Assembly (NCBI RefSeq): GCF_015865035.1
Contig: NZ_JADZGI010000001.1
Coordinates: 1,612,001-1,676,000, forward strand
Direction: 5' to 3'
Source: Novosphingobium aureum
GTDB lineage: Bacteria > Pseudomonadota > Alphaproteobacteria > Sphingomonadales > Sphingomonadaceae
DNA: 64,000 nucleotides
The position numbers and the translations under genes were made by a program. Shown here piece by piece: positions 9,156 to 18,708 of the stretch. Within the stretch, counting starts at the first letter, position 1. Each line of letters begins with the position of its first letter. The notes beneath the pieces are model-generated. The model worked only from the letters and a program-made list of their open reading frames with translations. It did not search any database and had not been told where the DNA came from.

Positions 9156-9225
9156 GGCGGAAACGTCCCCTGTCTCACATGCGTTGCCGGTTGAACCAGC
9201 CCAGCAAAGGACGCGAGACCCAGCC

Positions 9226-10668
9226 GTGACGACCAGCCCAGCAGCGCAGACTTCCCCCGAGAGTGCCCCCGATGCCGCGCATCAGGTCCTCACCGTGCAG
9301 CAGATGCGCGAGGCCGAAGGCGCGCTGATCGAGGCGGGAACCTCGGTCGATGCGCTGATGCAGATCGCGGGGCGCGGCGCTGCCGCCTACGTCTGGCGCA
9401 TGAGCGGCCAGCGCCCGGTCACCGTGCTGTGCGGGCCCGGCAACAATGGCGGCGACGGCTACGTCATCGCCCAGGCCATCCGCGAGCGCGGCGGCGAGGC
9501 CGTGGTGGTCGCCGCCATGCCGCCCGCGACCGATGCCGCACGCAATGCCCGCAAGCTCTTCGAAGGGCCGGTGCTGGGGCCCGAGGAAGCCGATTGCTCG
9601 GGCGAGGTCTTCGTCGACTGCCTCTTCGGCAGCGGTCTGACCCGCCCGCTCGACGCCGATGCCTTCGCACTGCTGGTGAAGCTGGCAGGTCGCCACCGTC
9701 ACCGCGTCGCGATCGACCTGCCGAGCGGCGTCGGTTCGGACACCGGCATGGCGCTCAACGAGGGCCTGCCGCAATATGACCTGACGGTCGCGCTCGGCGC
9801 ATGGAAATACGCGCACTTCCTGATGCCTTCGGCCCCGCTTTGTGGCACGCAGAGGCTGGTCGACATCGGTGTCGCCCCGGTCGCGGGGGCGGCCGGGCGG
9901 CTGCGGCGTCCCGACCTTGCCGCGCCGGGACCCGACGCGCACAAGTATACCCGCGGCCTGCTCGCGGTCGTCGGCGGGGCCATGCCGGGCGCGGCGATCC
10001 TTGCCAGCATGGCGGCACAAGGGGCAGGGGCGGGTTACGTCAAGCTCTTCGCCGACACCAAGCGCGGGGCGCCCGCCGATCTGGTGGTCGAGACCGGGCC
10101 GGTCTCCGAAGTGCTCACCGATCATCGCAATTCGGCGATCCTCGTCGGCCCCGGGCTTGGCCGCGACGGCGTGGCGCGCGAGCGGCTGGCCGTGGCGCTT
10201 GCCGATCCGGTGCCGGTGCTCGTCGATGCCGATGCGCTGGTCCTGCTCACCGGGCGTCACCTCGCCGAGCGCAGTGCGCCCACCGTTGCGACCCCGCACG
10301 AGGGCGAACTCGTCGCGCTCGAACGCGCTTTCGATTGCGACGGTTCGGGCAGCCGCCCGCAGCGCGCACTGGCGCTGGCACGCAAGAGCGGCATGATCGT
10401 CGTCGCCAAGGGTGCGGACACCGTCATTGCCGCGCCCGATGGTCGCCTGGCGCTGGTACCACGTGCCTCGTCCTGGCTCTCGACCGCGGGAACGGGCGAC
10501 GTTCTTGCCGGTGCCATCGCCAGCAGGCTCGCCTGTGGAGCCGAGGCCTTCGCCGCGGCAGGCGAGGGGGCATGGCTCCACGGCGAGGCGGCAAGGCTTG
10601 CCCCGCCTGCCTTCAGTGCGCTTCAGCTTGCCGAGAGGATACCCGCTGCGCTAGCGGCGTGCCTGTGA
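9226..10668 (+). CDS. nnr: Bifunctional NAD(P)H-hydrate epimerase / ADP-dependent dehydratase
   Basis: Repairs hydrated NADH and NADPH: the N-terminal YjeF domain epimerises the R form, and the C-terminal kinase-like domain dehydrates the S form using ADP or ATP. 480 aa. The N-domain shows LTVQQMREAE and VLCGPGNNGGDGYVIAQ; the C-domain shows GRGLLAVVGGAMPGAA and the catalytic STAGTGDVLAGAIAS. The start is uncertain: GTG at 9226 (chosen) or TTG at 9184. The stop overlaps the next start by four bases (GTGA), so the downstream methyltransferase is translationally coupled. Confidence 0.92.
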   Translation: MTTSPAAQTSPESAPDAAHQVLTVQQMREAEGALIEAGTSVDALMQIAGRGAAAYVWRMSGQRPVTVLCGPGNNGGDGYVIAQAIRERGGEAVVVAAMPPATDAARNARKLFEGPVLGPEEADCSGEVFVDCLFGSGLTRPLDADAFALLVKLAGRHRHRVAIDLPSGVGSDTGMALNEGLPQYDLTVALGAWKYAHFLMPSAPLCGTQRLVDIGVAPVAGAAGRLRRPDLAAPGPDAHKYTRGLLAVVGGAMPGAAILASMAAQGAGAGYVKLFADTKRGAPADLVVETGPVSEVLTDHRNSAILVGPGLGRDGVARERLAVALADPVPVLVDADALVLLTGRHLAERSAPTVATPHEGELVALERAFDCDGSGSRPQRALALARKSGMIVVAKGADTVIAAPDGRLALVPRASSWLSTAGTGDVLAGAIASRLACGAEAFAAAGEGAWLHGEAARLAPPAFSALQLAERIPAALAACL

Positions 10669-11942
10669 GCGAACAATCTGAAGAAATCCTGCGAATCGCC
10701 TCCAAGGGCGACGGTGTCACCGCTTCCGGGCGCTTTGCCTGGGGCGCGGCGCCCGGCGACGTGCTGCTTGCCGACGGCACGCTCGAATGGGGGCCGCACC
10801 ATGTCGAGCCCGCGTGCCGTCACTTCGGGCGTTGCGGGGGCTGCCAGCTCCAGCAGCTCGACGAGGAGACGCTGACCGAGTTTGTCGAGGCGCGCGTCGC
10901 CAATGCCTCGAGCGCGCAGGAACTGGGCGCCGAAGAAATCGCCGCGCCCTACCTTTCGCCGCCGGGTGCGCGCCGCCGCGCGTCCTTGCGCGCCGAAAGC
11001 TCGGGCGGGCGGATCGTCATCGGCTTTCGCGAGGCGAAGTCGCATCGGCTCGTCGAGCTGGAGGAATGCCCGGTCCTCGTTCCCGAGATCACCGCGCTGC
11101 TCGACCCCTTGCGCAAGTTGCTCATCACCATGGGCAAGGCGGCGCCCGCCAAGAAGGGCCCGCGCGGCAAGCCTGCGAAGAACGCCAAGAGCACCATGCC
11201 GCGCATGGCCTGCGACATCGAGATGACGCTGGTCGACCAGGGCGTCGACCTCGGCGTCAAGGGCCTCACCGCCGAGGGTCTCGCCGCGACCGAGGCGATG
11301 CTCGATTTCGCCAAGGAGCATGGCCTTGCCCGCCTCACCATGGACGGGGGCTATGGCTACGAGACCGTGTGGGAGCCCGCACCGGTCACCGTCACGCTCG
11401 GCGACACGCCGGTCCCGTTCCCGCCCGGCAGCTTCCTTCAGGCGACCAAGGACGGCGAGGATGCGCTGGTCGCCGCGGCGCGCGAGTGGATCGGCGATGC
11501 CGCGACGATCGCCGATCTGTTCTCGGGGCTGGGCACTTTCGCGCTCGCGCTGGCGAGCTCCGCGTGCAAGGTCTTCGCCGCCGAGGCCGCGCGCGACGTG
11601 CACCTCGCCTGCAAGTCGGGCGCCGACCGCGCACAGCGCCCGGTCTTCAGCGCGCACCGCGACCTGTTCCGCAACCCGCTCCAAGCCGACGAGCTGTCGA
11701 AGTTCGAGGCGCTCGTGCTCGACCCGCCGCGCGCCGGAGCGCGCGAGCAGGTGGAGTGCATCGCGGATTCCAGCGTCGACCGCGTGGTCTACATCTCGTG
11801 CAACCCGTCGAGCTGGTCGCGCGACGGCGCGCGGCTCGTCGAGGCGGGTTTCCGGCTGGTGGAGCTGCGGCCCGTCGGCCAGTTCCGCTGGTCGACCCAC
11901 GTCGAGCTGGCGAGCTACTTCGTGCGCGACGGCGAGGGCTGA
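10665..11942 (+). CDS. Class I SAM-dependent RNA 5-methyluridine methyltransferase (TrmA/RlmD family)
   Basis: A TrmA/RumA-type enzyme that would transfer a methyl group to C5 of uridine in rRNA or tRNA. 425 aa. Iron-sulfur ligands appear as CRHFGRCGGCQLQQ near residue 50, with another ECP Cys downstream. The methyltransferase core has DLFSGLGTFALALA (SAM motif), LVLDPPRAGAREQ and the catalytic VVYISCNPSSW. A short Lys/Ala-rich insertion (about residues 160-178) sits mid-protein. It starts at a GTG overlapping the nnr stop. The target base cannot be told from sequence; RlmC or RlmD type is likeliest. Confidence 0.88.
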   Translation: MSEQSEEILRIASKGDGVTASGRFAWGAAPGDVLLADGTLEWGPHHVEPACRHFGRCGGCQLQQLDEETLTEFVEARVANASSAQELGAEEIAAPYLSPPGARRRASLRAESSGGRIVIGFREAKSHRLVELEECPVLVPEITALLDPLRKLLITMGKAAPAKKGPRGKPAKNAKSTMPRMACDIEMTLVDQGVDLGVKGLTAEGLAATEAMLDFAKEHGLARLTMDGGYGYETVWEPAPVTVTLGDTPVPFPPGSFLQATKDGEDALVAAAREWIGDAATIADLFSGLGTFALALASSACKVFAAEAARDVHLACKSGADRAQRPVFSAHRDLFRNPLQADELSKFEALVLDPPRAGAREQVECIADSSVDRVVYISCNPSSWSRDGARLVEAGFRLVELRPVGQFRWSTHVELASYFVRDGEG

Positions 11943-12067
11943 CGCGTTCCCCGCGGCGATGATGAGCGGCGCAGGCACCCGAAATCCACGCCTTATCGCC
12001 TGAAACGAACAGTCTGACCGCACCAAGCGGCTTGCGGCCCTCGCGCGGGTGTCTTATCGGCGCTGTC

Positions 12068-14725
12068 ATGCAGACGACGAACGATATCCGCCGGTCCTTC
12101 CTCGACTACTTCGCGTCGAAGGGGCACACGCCTGTCCAGTCCGCGCCGCTGGTCCCCTACAACGACCCGACGCTGATGTTCGTGAACGCGGGCATGGTGC
12201 CGTTCAAGAACGTGTTCACGGGGCAGGAAAAGCGCGACTACTCGCGCGCCACCTCCTCGCAGAAGTGCGTACGCGCCGGCGGCAAGCACAACGATCTCGA
12301 CAACGTTGGCTACACCGCGCGCCACCACACCTTCTTCGAGATGCTCGGCAATTTCTCCTTCGGCGACTACTTCAAGGAAGAGGCGATCACCAACGCCTGG
12401 GGCCTGCTCACCAAGGAGTGGGGCCTTGCCAAGGAAAAGCTGCTCGTCACCGTCTACCACACCGACGACGAGGCCTTCGACCTGTGGAAGAAGATCGCCG
12501 GGCTTTCCGACGACCGCATCATCCGGATCCCGACCAAGGACAACTTCTGGTCGATGGGCGACGATGGCCCGTGCGGCCCGTGCTCGGAAATCTTCTTCGA
12601 CCATGGCGACCACATCTGGGGCGGCCCTCCGGGTAGCCCCGAGGAAGACGGCGACCGCTTCATCGAGATCTGGAACCTCGTGTTCATGCAGTTCGAGCAG
12701 GCGGGCGGCGAGATCGTGGGCGAGCTGCCCAAGAAGTCGATCGACACCGGCATGGGCCTCGAACGCCTCGCTGCGGTCATGCAGGGCCAGCACGACAACT
12801 ACGACATCGACCTGTTCCGCAACCTGATCTCGGCTTCGGAAAGCCTGACCGGGGTCAAGGCCGAGGGCGAGCAGACCGCCAGCCACCGCGTGATCGCCGA
12901 TCACCTGCGCTCGACCAGCTTCCTGCTCGCCGACGGCGTTCTGCCTTCGAACGAAGGGCGCGGCTACGTCCTTCGCCGCATCATGCGCCGCGCCATGCGC
13001 CACGCGCACCTGCTCGGCGCCAAGGACCCGCTGATGCATCGCCTCGTGCCCGCGCTCGTCGCGGAAATGGGCCAGGCCTTCCCCGAACTGGGCCGCGCGC
13101 AGCCGCTCATCGAGGAAACGCTCGAGCGCGAGGAAATCCAGTTCCGCCGCACGCTTTCGAACGGCCTCAAGCTGCTCGACGAGGCGACTGGCGAGATGGG
13201 CGAGGGCGCGACGCTTGCGGGCGAGACCGCGTTCAAGCTCTATGACACCTACGGTTTCCCCTATGACCTCACCGTCGATGCGCTGCGCCCGCGCGGCATT
13301 ACCGTCGACGAAGCGGGCTTCCAGGCCGCGATGGCCCAGCAGAAGGCCGCCGCGCGCGCCGCGTGGAAGGGCTCGGGGCAGGCCGCCGATGCCGAAATCT
13401 GGTACGACATCGCCGAGCGCGAAGGCGCGAGCGAGTTCACCGGCTATGCCTCGACCACCGGCGAGGGCCGCGTCGTCGCGCTGCTCGTCGACGGCAAGGA
13501 AGTCTCGGAGGCCAAGGCGGGCGACAAGGTCACCGTGCTGACCAACCAGACCCCGTTCTACGGCGAATCGGGCGGTCAGGTCGGCGATGCCGGCTCGATC
13601 ACCGGCGCGCTGCCGGGCAGCGATCTCGCGATCACCATCGAGGATACCGCCAAGCCGCTCGGCCGCCTGCATGCGATGTCGGGCACGGTCGATGCCGGTT
13701 CGATCAAGCTGGGCGACGCGGTACTGCTCTCGGTCGACGTTGCGCGCCGCGATGCGATCCGCGCCAATCACTCCGCGACGCACCTCGTCCACCAGGCGCT
13801 GCGCGACCGGCTGGGCGACCACGTCACGCAGAAGGGCTCGATGGTCTCGCCTGAGCGCCTTCGCTTCGACTTCTCGCACCCCAAGGCGCTGAGCGACGAG
13901 GATATCGCCGCGATCGAGGCCGAAGTGAACGCCGAGATCCGCGCCAACGAAGCGGTGATGACCCGCCTGATGACGCCCGACGACGCCATCGAGGCAGGCG
14001 CCATGGCGCTGTTCGGCGAGAAGTACGGCGACGAGGTCCGCGTGCTCTCGATGGGCCGCGCCAAGGGCAAGCGCAACTATTCGGTCGAGCTTTGCGGCGG
14101 CACCCATGTCAACGCCACCGGCGACATCGGCGTGTTCCGCATCGTCTCGGAAAGCGCGGTCTCCTCGGGCGTTCGCCGCATCGAGGCGCTGACCGGCGAA
14201 GGCGCGCGCCAGTGGTTCGTTCAGCGCGAGGATGCACTCAAGGCCGCGGCCTCGGCGCTGCGCACCACGCCCGACGAGGTGACCGAGCGCGTCGTGGCGC
14301 TGCTCGACGAGCGCAAGAAGCTCGAGCGCGAACTCGCCGAAGCCAGGAAGGCGCTGGCGCTTGGTGGCGGCGGCGCGGCCTGGGGTCCGGCCGATGAAGA
14401 AATCAACGGCATGACCTTCTCGGGACAAGTGCTCGAAGGTCTCGACCCCAAGGAACTGCGCGGGCTGCTCGACCAGGCCAAGCAGCGCATGGGCTCGGGC
14501 ATTGCCGCGATCGTCGCGGTCAACGAGGGCAAGGGCGCCATTGCGGTTGCCGTGACCGACGACCTCAAGGACAAGGCCTCGGCGGTCGAGCTGGTCCGTG
14601 CCGGTGTCGCCGCGATGGGCGGCAAGGGTGGCGGTGGCCGTCCCGACATGGCGCAGGGCGGCGGTCCCGAAGGCGACAAGGCTGCCGACGCAATCGCTGC
14701 CGTGAAGGCCGCGCTTGCCGGCTGA
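12068..14725 (+). CDS. alaS: Alanyl-tRNA synthetase
   Basis: Class II synthetase charging tRNA-Ala, with an editing domain. 885 aa, normal size. The N-terminus MQTTNDIRRSFLDYFASKGH is typical; the catalytic core has PLVPYNDPTLMFVNAGMVPF. The editing domain holds the zinc-binding HSATHLVHQAL and CGGTHVNATGDIG. The C-terminal glycine-rich GGKGGGGRPDMAQGGG is the conserved C-Ala signature. The ATG at 12068 fits; an in-frame start at 12032 would add a non-family extension. It is preceded by 125 bases with no recognisable T-box or attenuator. Confidence 0.97.
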   Translation: MQTTNDIRRSFLDYFASKGHTPVQSAPLVPYNDPTLMFVNAGMVPFKNVFTGQEKRDYSRATSSQKCVRAGGKHNDLDNVGYTARHHTFFEMLGNFSFGDYFKEEAITNAWGLLTKEWGLAKEKLLVTVYHTDDEAFDLWKKIAGLSDDRIIRIPTKDNFWSMGDDGPCGPCSEIFFDHGDHIWGGPPGSPEEDGDRFIEIWNLVFMQFEQAGGEIVGELPKKSIDTGMGLERLAAVMQGQHDNYDIDLFRNLISASESLTGVKAEGEQTASHRVIADHLRSTSFLLADGVLPSNEGRGYVLRRIMRRAMRHAHLLGAKDPLMHRLVPALVAEMGQAFPELGRAQPLIEETLEREEIQFRRTLSNGLKLLDEATGEMGEGATLAGETAFKLYDTYGFPYDLTVDALRPRGITVDEAGFQAAMAQQKAAARAAWKGSGQAADAEIWYDIAEREGASEFTGYASTTGEGRVVALLVDGKEVSEAKAGDKVTVLTNQTPFYGESGGQVGDAGSITGALPGSDLAITIEDTAKPLGRLHAMSGTVDAGSIKLGDAVLLSVDVARRDAIRANHSATHLVHQALRDRLGDHVTQKGSMVSPERLRFDFSHPKALSDEDIAAIEAEVNAEIRANEAVMTRLMTPDDAIEAGAMALFGEKYGDEVRVLSMGRAKGKRNYSVELCGGTHVNATGDIGVFRIVSESAVSSGVRRIEALTGEGARQWFVQREDALKAAASALRTTPDEVTERVVALLDERKKLERELAEARKALALGGGGAAWGPADEEINGMTFSGQVLEGLDPKELRGLLDQAKQRMGSGIAAIVAVNEGKGAIAVAVTDDLKDKASAVELVRAGVAAMGGKGGGGRPDMAQGGGPEGDKAADAIAAVKAALAG

Positions 14726-14771
14726 GAGGACACGTGAAGGGATGGCATCGAGGGGCAAAGCTCCTAGAGCT

Positions 14772-14860
14772 CCCATGACTGTCCAAGGCAATGCACATAC
14801 TGCGGCCTCGTGCAGGGCACGAGGCCGACAGTCATGGGGTCAAGGGGTATTAACCCCTTG
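14772..14860 (+). repeat. Nested inverted repeats over the glutaminase start
   Basis: Three perfect dyads follow one another. An outer pair, CCCATGACTGTC (14772-14783) and GACAGTCATGGG (14827-14838), has 12-bp arms. Nested inside is CGGCCTCGTG (14803-14812) pairing with CACGAGGCCG (14818-14827) around a CAGGG loop; it shares one base with the outer arm. Immediately after, CAAGGGGT (14841-14848) pairs with ACCCCTTG (14853-14860) around ATTA. The glutaminase ATG at 14834 lies in the right outer arm. In RNA the outer stem would sequester the start codon; alternatively the inner hairpin could end alaS transcription. Confidence 0.75.
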
Positions 14861-15808
14861 AATCCTCTTTCTTCCCCTCTCGACCTCACCACGATTGCCA
14901 AGGGCATCGCCGCCGACATGCGCGACGAGGTCCAGCGCGGCAAGGTGGCCGATTACATCCCCCCACTGGCGCAGGTCTCGCCCGACAGGTTCGGCATCGC
15001 CATAGTCACCGCCGATGGGCAACAGCACTGCGCAGGCGATGCGGACGAGCCGTTCTCGATCCAGTCGATCTCCAAGGTCTTCGCGCTAACGCTCGCCATC
15101 GGTGCGGTGGGCGACGAACTGTGGGCACGGGTCGGGCGCGAGCCTTCGGGCTCGGCGTTCAACTCCATCGTCCAGCTCGAGAGCGAGCACGGCATCCCGC
15201 GCAATCCCTTCATCAATGCGGGCGCCATCGTGGTGACCGACGTGCTGCTGGGCCATCTCGAGCCGCGCGAGGCAATCGGGCAAATGCTGCGCTTCGTGCG
15301 CGAATTGTCGGGTGACGACACCATCGCCATCGACGAGAGTGTCGCACGGGCCGAGCAGGACACTGGCTTTCGCAACAAGGCGCTGGCCAACTACATGCGC
15401 GCCTTCGGCAACCTGAACGGCGAGGTCGACAAGGTGCTGGGCACCTACTTCCACTTCTGCGCGCTGGCGATGTCGTGCAGGCAACTGGCGATGGCCGGGC
15501 GCTACCTGATGAATGGCGGGCGCGTCGACGGGCACGGCGTAGTCACCGCGCGGCGGGCGCGGCGCATCAATGCGCTGATGATGTCCTGCGGGCACTACGA
15601 CAATTCGGGCGACTTCGCCTACCGCATCGGCCTGCCGGGCAAGTCGGGCGTTGGCGGGGGTATCCTCTGCGTCGCGCCCGGCATCGCGAGCGTGGCGGTG
15701 TGGTCGCCCGGGCTCAACGCCGCGGGCAACTCGCACCTGGGCACGATGGCGCTGGAGCGTCTGGTCCACCTGACCGGCTGGTCGGTGTTCGAGCCGCGCC
15801 GGGGCTGA
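14834..15808 (+). CDS. glsA: Glutaminase
   Basis: Serine-dependent beta-lactamase-fold glutaminase converting glutamine to glutamate and ammonia. About 324 aa. Visible are the catalytic FSIQSISKVFALTLA (Ser-x-x-Lys), NPFINAGAI, GFRNKALANYM and the C-terminal GLPGKSGVGGGILCV and AAGNSHLGT segments. The start is uncertain: the ATG at 14834 lies inside an inverted repeat, a GTG at 14810 is upstream in frame, and a TTG at 14858 would give a start nearer the usual 308-aa length. The gene stands alone between alaS and a convergent antiporter gene. Confidence 0.92.
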   Translation: MGSRGINPLNPLSSPLDLTTIAKGIAADMRDEVQRGKVADYIPPLAQVSPDRFGIAIVTADGQQHCAGDADEPFSIQSISKVFALTLAIGAVGDELWARVGREPSGSAFNSIVQLESEHGIPRNPFINAGAIVVTDVLLGHLEPREAIGQMLRFVRELSGDDTIAIDESVARAEQDTGFRNKALANYMRAFGNLNGEVDKVLGTYFHFCALAMSCRQLAMAGRYLMNGGRVDGHGVVTARRARRINALMMSCGHYDNSGDFAYRIGLPGKSGVGGGILCVAPGIASVAVWSPGLNAAGNSHLGTMALERLVHLTGWSVFEPRRG

Positions 15809-15820
15809 GGGGAGCTACGG

Positions 15821-17602
15821 TCAGACCCGTTCGGGTTCGCGCATCTGGCCCGAGCGCAGCGCCGGCTTCTCCGATAGTCCGCCCTGGTTCATGATCTGCT
15901 CGCGCAACTGGTCGCGCTTTTCGTGGATCGAGGCGATGACCGGTCCCATTGCGACGCCGGTCTCGACAAGCACGGCCTCTGACAGCTGGAGCGAACTTTC
16001 GAGCGTCTCGGGCACCGCGTGGGTCGCCCCGGCGCGGTAGAGCAGGGCGGCGTGATCGGCGTCGCGCGCGCGCGCGATGATCGGCAGATCGGGATATTGC
16101 TGGCGCAGCTTGCGCACGATGCGCTGGGCGGTGACCGGCACGTCCATGGTGATGATCACCGCGGCTGCGTCCGCTGCGCCCAGCCGCTCCATCGCATCGC
16201 CGCGTCCCGCATCGCCGAAAGTCACGGCATAGCCGCGGCGGCGACCCTCATCGACGAAATCGGTGTCGGTATCGACCGCGACATAGGGCCGGTCGTGGCG
16301 GGTAAGCATGTCCGCGACGAGGCGCCCGACGCGACCGAAGCCGACGATGATCGTGCGCGGCTTGCCGCCTTCCTCGCTGGGGTGATGCGGCGCTTCGACG
16401 GTATCGACGCGGCGCGCGGCGACCTTGCCGGCCATCGCCAGCAACGGGGTCACGGTGAGGCCGATAGCGGTCACGATCTGCCAGAACTGCGCGGTGCCCG
16501 GCTGGATGAGCTGCGCTGAGCTGGCAGCCGTAAGCACGATCAGCGTGGTCTCCGAAGGGCTCGACATGAGAATGCCGGTCTCGGTCGCAGTGCCGCGCCG
16601 TGCGCCCATGAGGCGCAGCAGCACGCCGGTGACGACCGCCTTGATCAGGATCACGCCGACGGTCGCGACGAGGATCGAATAGAGGTTTTCCCAGACCACC
16701 AGCAGGTCGATGCTCATGCCGATGGTGATCAGGAAGACACCGAGAGCCAGCCCCTTGAACGGCTCCATGATCTGCTCGACCTCGGAATGGTATTCGGTCT
16801 CGGCGATGAGCAGCCCCGCGACGAGCGCGCCGACGATGGGCGAGAGGCCGACCGCGGCGGTCAGCAGCGAGGCGAGGATCACCACCAGCATCGAGGCGGC
16901 GAGGAACAGTTCGGGGCTCTTGGTGCGCGCGGCCTGCGCGAAAAGCGGGGGCAGCAGGTAACGCCCGAAGACGAGCAGCCCGACGACCACCACAGTGCCC
17001 CAGCCGAGGGTGTGGATAAGGTTGCCCATGCCGTCCGCACCGGCATGTGGGGCCAGCGCGCCGAGCAGGAAGATGATCGGGACGAGGGCGATGTCCTCGA
17101 ACAGCAGCATGGCCAGCGAGGCCTTGCCGACCGGCGTCGCGGCGTTGGAAATCTTGAGCACCAGCGCGGTAGACGAGAGAGCGAGTGCGAGGCCGAGCGC
17201 GAGCGCGCCGGAGAAGGCCTGGCCGATCGAGGCGAAGATGAAGGTCAGGCTCGAGCCGATCAGGATCAGTTCGAGCGAGCCGAGACCGAAGACCATGCGG
17301 CGCATGTCCCACAGGCGGCTGAACGAGAGTTCGAGCCCGATCGAGAAAAGCAGCAGGATGATGCCGAATTCGGCGAAGACGTCGAGCCCGCTGGGGTCGG
17401 TTATCGATATATGGGTGAGCAGCGGATACTCGAACACATGGCGCCCGAGCCCGAAGGGCCCGACGAGGAGCCCCACGAGGATGAACCCGATGACCGGCGT
17501 GATGCGGAACCGGTTGAATACCGGGATCACGATTCCGGCGGCGCCCAGGATTACCAGGGCGTCGGACATTACGGGCGAATAGAGATCGTTACTTCCTGCC
17601 AT
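15821..17602 (-). CDS. CPA2-family cation:proton antiporter with RCK (TrkA-N) domain
   Basis: Inner-membrane potassium or sodium/proton antiporter of the KefB/YbaL type, 593 aa. The first 390 residues form about 12-13 hydrophobic segments, including GFILVGLLVGPFGLG and ALALSSTALVLKIS typical of the family. From about residue 410 there is a cytosolic Rossmann domain, RTIIVGFGRVGRLVADML, which binds NAD(H) or similar ligands and gates transport. The ATG at 17602 was used; an internal ATG at 17569 is an alternative. Convergent with glutaminase and divergent from bamD. Ion specificity is not predictable. Confidence 0.92.
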   Translation of the reverse strand: MAGSNDLYSPVMSDALVILGAAGIVIPVFNRFRITPVIGFILVGLLVGPFGLGRHVFEYPLLTHISITDPSGLDVFAEFGIILLLFSIGLELSFSRLWDMRRMVFGLGSLELILIGSSLTFIFASIGQAFSGALALGLALALSSTALVLKISNAATPVGKASLAMLLFEDIALVPIIFLLGALAPHAGADGMGNLIHTLGWGTVVVVGLLVFGRYLLPPLFAQAARTKSPELFLAASMLVVILASLLTAAVGLSPIVGALVAGLLIAETEYHSEVEQIMEPFKGLALGVFLITIGMSIDLLVVWENLYSILVATVGVILIKAVVTGVLLRLMGARRGTATETGILMSSPSETTLIVLTAASSAQLIQPGTAQFWQIVTAIGLTVTPLLAMAGKVAARRVDTVEAPHHPSEEGGKPRTIIVGFGRVGRLVADMLTRHDRPYVAVDTDTDFVDEGRRRGYAVTFGDAGRGDAMERLGAADAAAVIITMDVPVTAQRIVRKLRQQYPDLPIIARARDADHAALLYRAGATHAVPETLESSLQLSEAVLVETGVAMGPVIASIHEKRDQLREQIMNQGGLSEKPALRSGQMREPERV

Positions 17603-17772
17603 TGCCGGTCACTATGGCAGGGCAGGCGCATTTGTCACCCTCGCGCGGGAGCTTGCAGGGGGCTATCGGCCTGTTCTTTGGCGCCTTTGCCCGAGACCGG
17701 CTTACCGGACATGGGGAAAAGCCTGCGCAACTTCACTTGGCGTTCAGCAAAGCGCTGTCTATAGACGCGGCC

Positions 17773-18570
17773 ATGTTCGAACGTTCGCGCCTGAAGCCCG
17801 TCATCCTCGCCGCTGCTGCCGGTGCCCTCGTTTTCACCGCCGGGTGTGCCTCGGGCGGGAACAAGTCCAAGGATACGGCCTACGTCGCGCGCGACGTCGA
17901 CACGCTCTACGCCGCCGCCAAGGCGCGTCTCGCACAGGGACGCACCAAGCAGGCCGCAGCGCTGTTCGACGAGGTCGAGCGCCAGCACCCCTATTCGCCC
18001 TGGGCCCGCCGTGCGCAGCTGATGAGCGCGTTCTCGTGGTATGCCGCGCGCGACTACAACAAGTCGATCCAGTCGGCGCAGCGCTTCCTCTCGATCCACC
18101 CAGGCAACAAGGACGCGCCTTACGCCTACTACCTGATCGCGCTGTGCTACTACGAGCAGATCAGCGATGTGACGCGCGACCAGCGCACCACCGAACAGGC
18201 CAAGGCCGCGCTCACCGACATCGTGCGCCGCTACCCCGCGACGCCCTATGCCGCCGATGCCAAGCTCAAGATCGACCTCGTCAACGATCACCTCGCTGGC
18301 AAGGAAATGACCATCGGGCGCAACTACGAGCGGCGCGGTAAGTGGCTCGCTGCGACCCTGCGCTTCCGCAACGTGGTCGACAACTTCCAGACCACCAGCC
18401 ACACCCCTGAGGCGCTGTTCCGCCTCGTCGAGAGCTATCTCTCGCTCGGCGTCCCCGAAGAGGCGCAGAAGGCGGCTGCGGTGCTGCAGGCCAACTATCC
18501 AGAGAGCAAGTGGTACGAGCGTGCCTACAGGCTGATGGACAAGTACGCGCCCGAAAACGTCGCGGCCTGA
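17773..18570 (+). CDS. bamD: Outer membrane assembly lipoprotein BamD
   Basis: Essential lipoprotein of the BAM complex that inserts beta-barrel proteins into the outer membrane. 265 aa. It has a signal peptide ending LVFTAGCASGG, with the lipobox Cys near residue 22, followed by TPR-like repeats: TLYAAAKARLAQGRTKQAA, RQHPYSPWARRAQLMSAF, and further YPATPYAADAKLKI. The ATG at 17773 gives the proper signal sequence. BamD next to recN and ligA is an arrangement I know from other alphaproteobacteria. Confidence 0.95.
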   Translation: MFERSRLKPVILAAAAGALVFTAGCASGGNKSKDTAYVARDVDTLYAAAKARLAQGRTKQAAALFDEVERQHPYSPWARRAQLMSAFSWYAARDYNKSIQSAQRFLSIHPGNKDAPYAYYLIALCYYEQISDVTRDQRTTEQAKAALTDIVRRYPATPYAADAKLKIDLVNDHLAGKEMTIGRNYERRGKWLAATLRFRNVVDNFQTTSHTPEALFRLVESYLSLGVPEEAQKAAAVLQANYPESKWYERAYRLMDKYAPENVAA

Positions 18571-18708
18571 GCGCCACGCGTTCGGGGCTTATCGTCTGCG
18601 TCGATTGCTCTGAGCACTTCAAGTCCGATTTACACCGTGTTTCGCGGGAACTAAGTTGCTTCTACCCGTCCGGCAGTCGGCTGGCGGGCCCGGAGTCGCA
18701 TCCCTGCC

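Noticed and set aside
11943..12067. Possible regulatory leader before alaS
   Set aside because: No T-box, leader peptide or stable terminator/antiterminator pair was found.
11993..14791. A 932-codon open frame opposite alaS
   Set aside because: Shadow of alaS in a GC-rich region; no recognisable domains.
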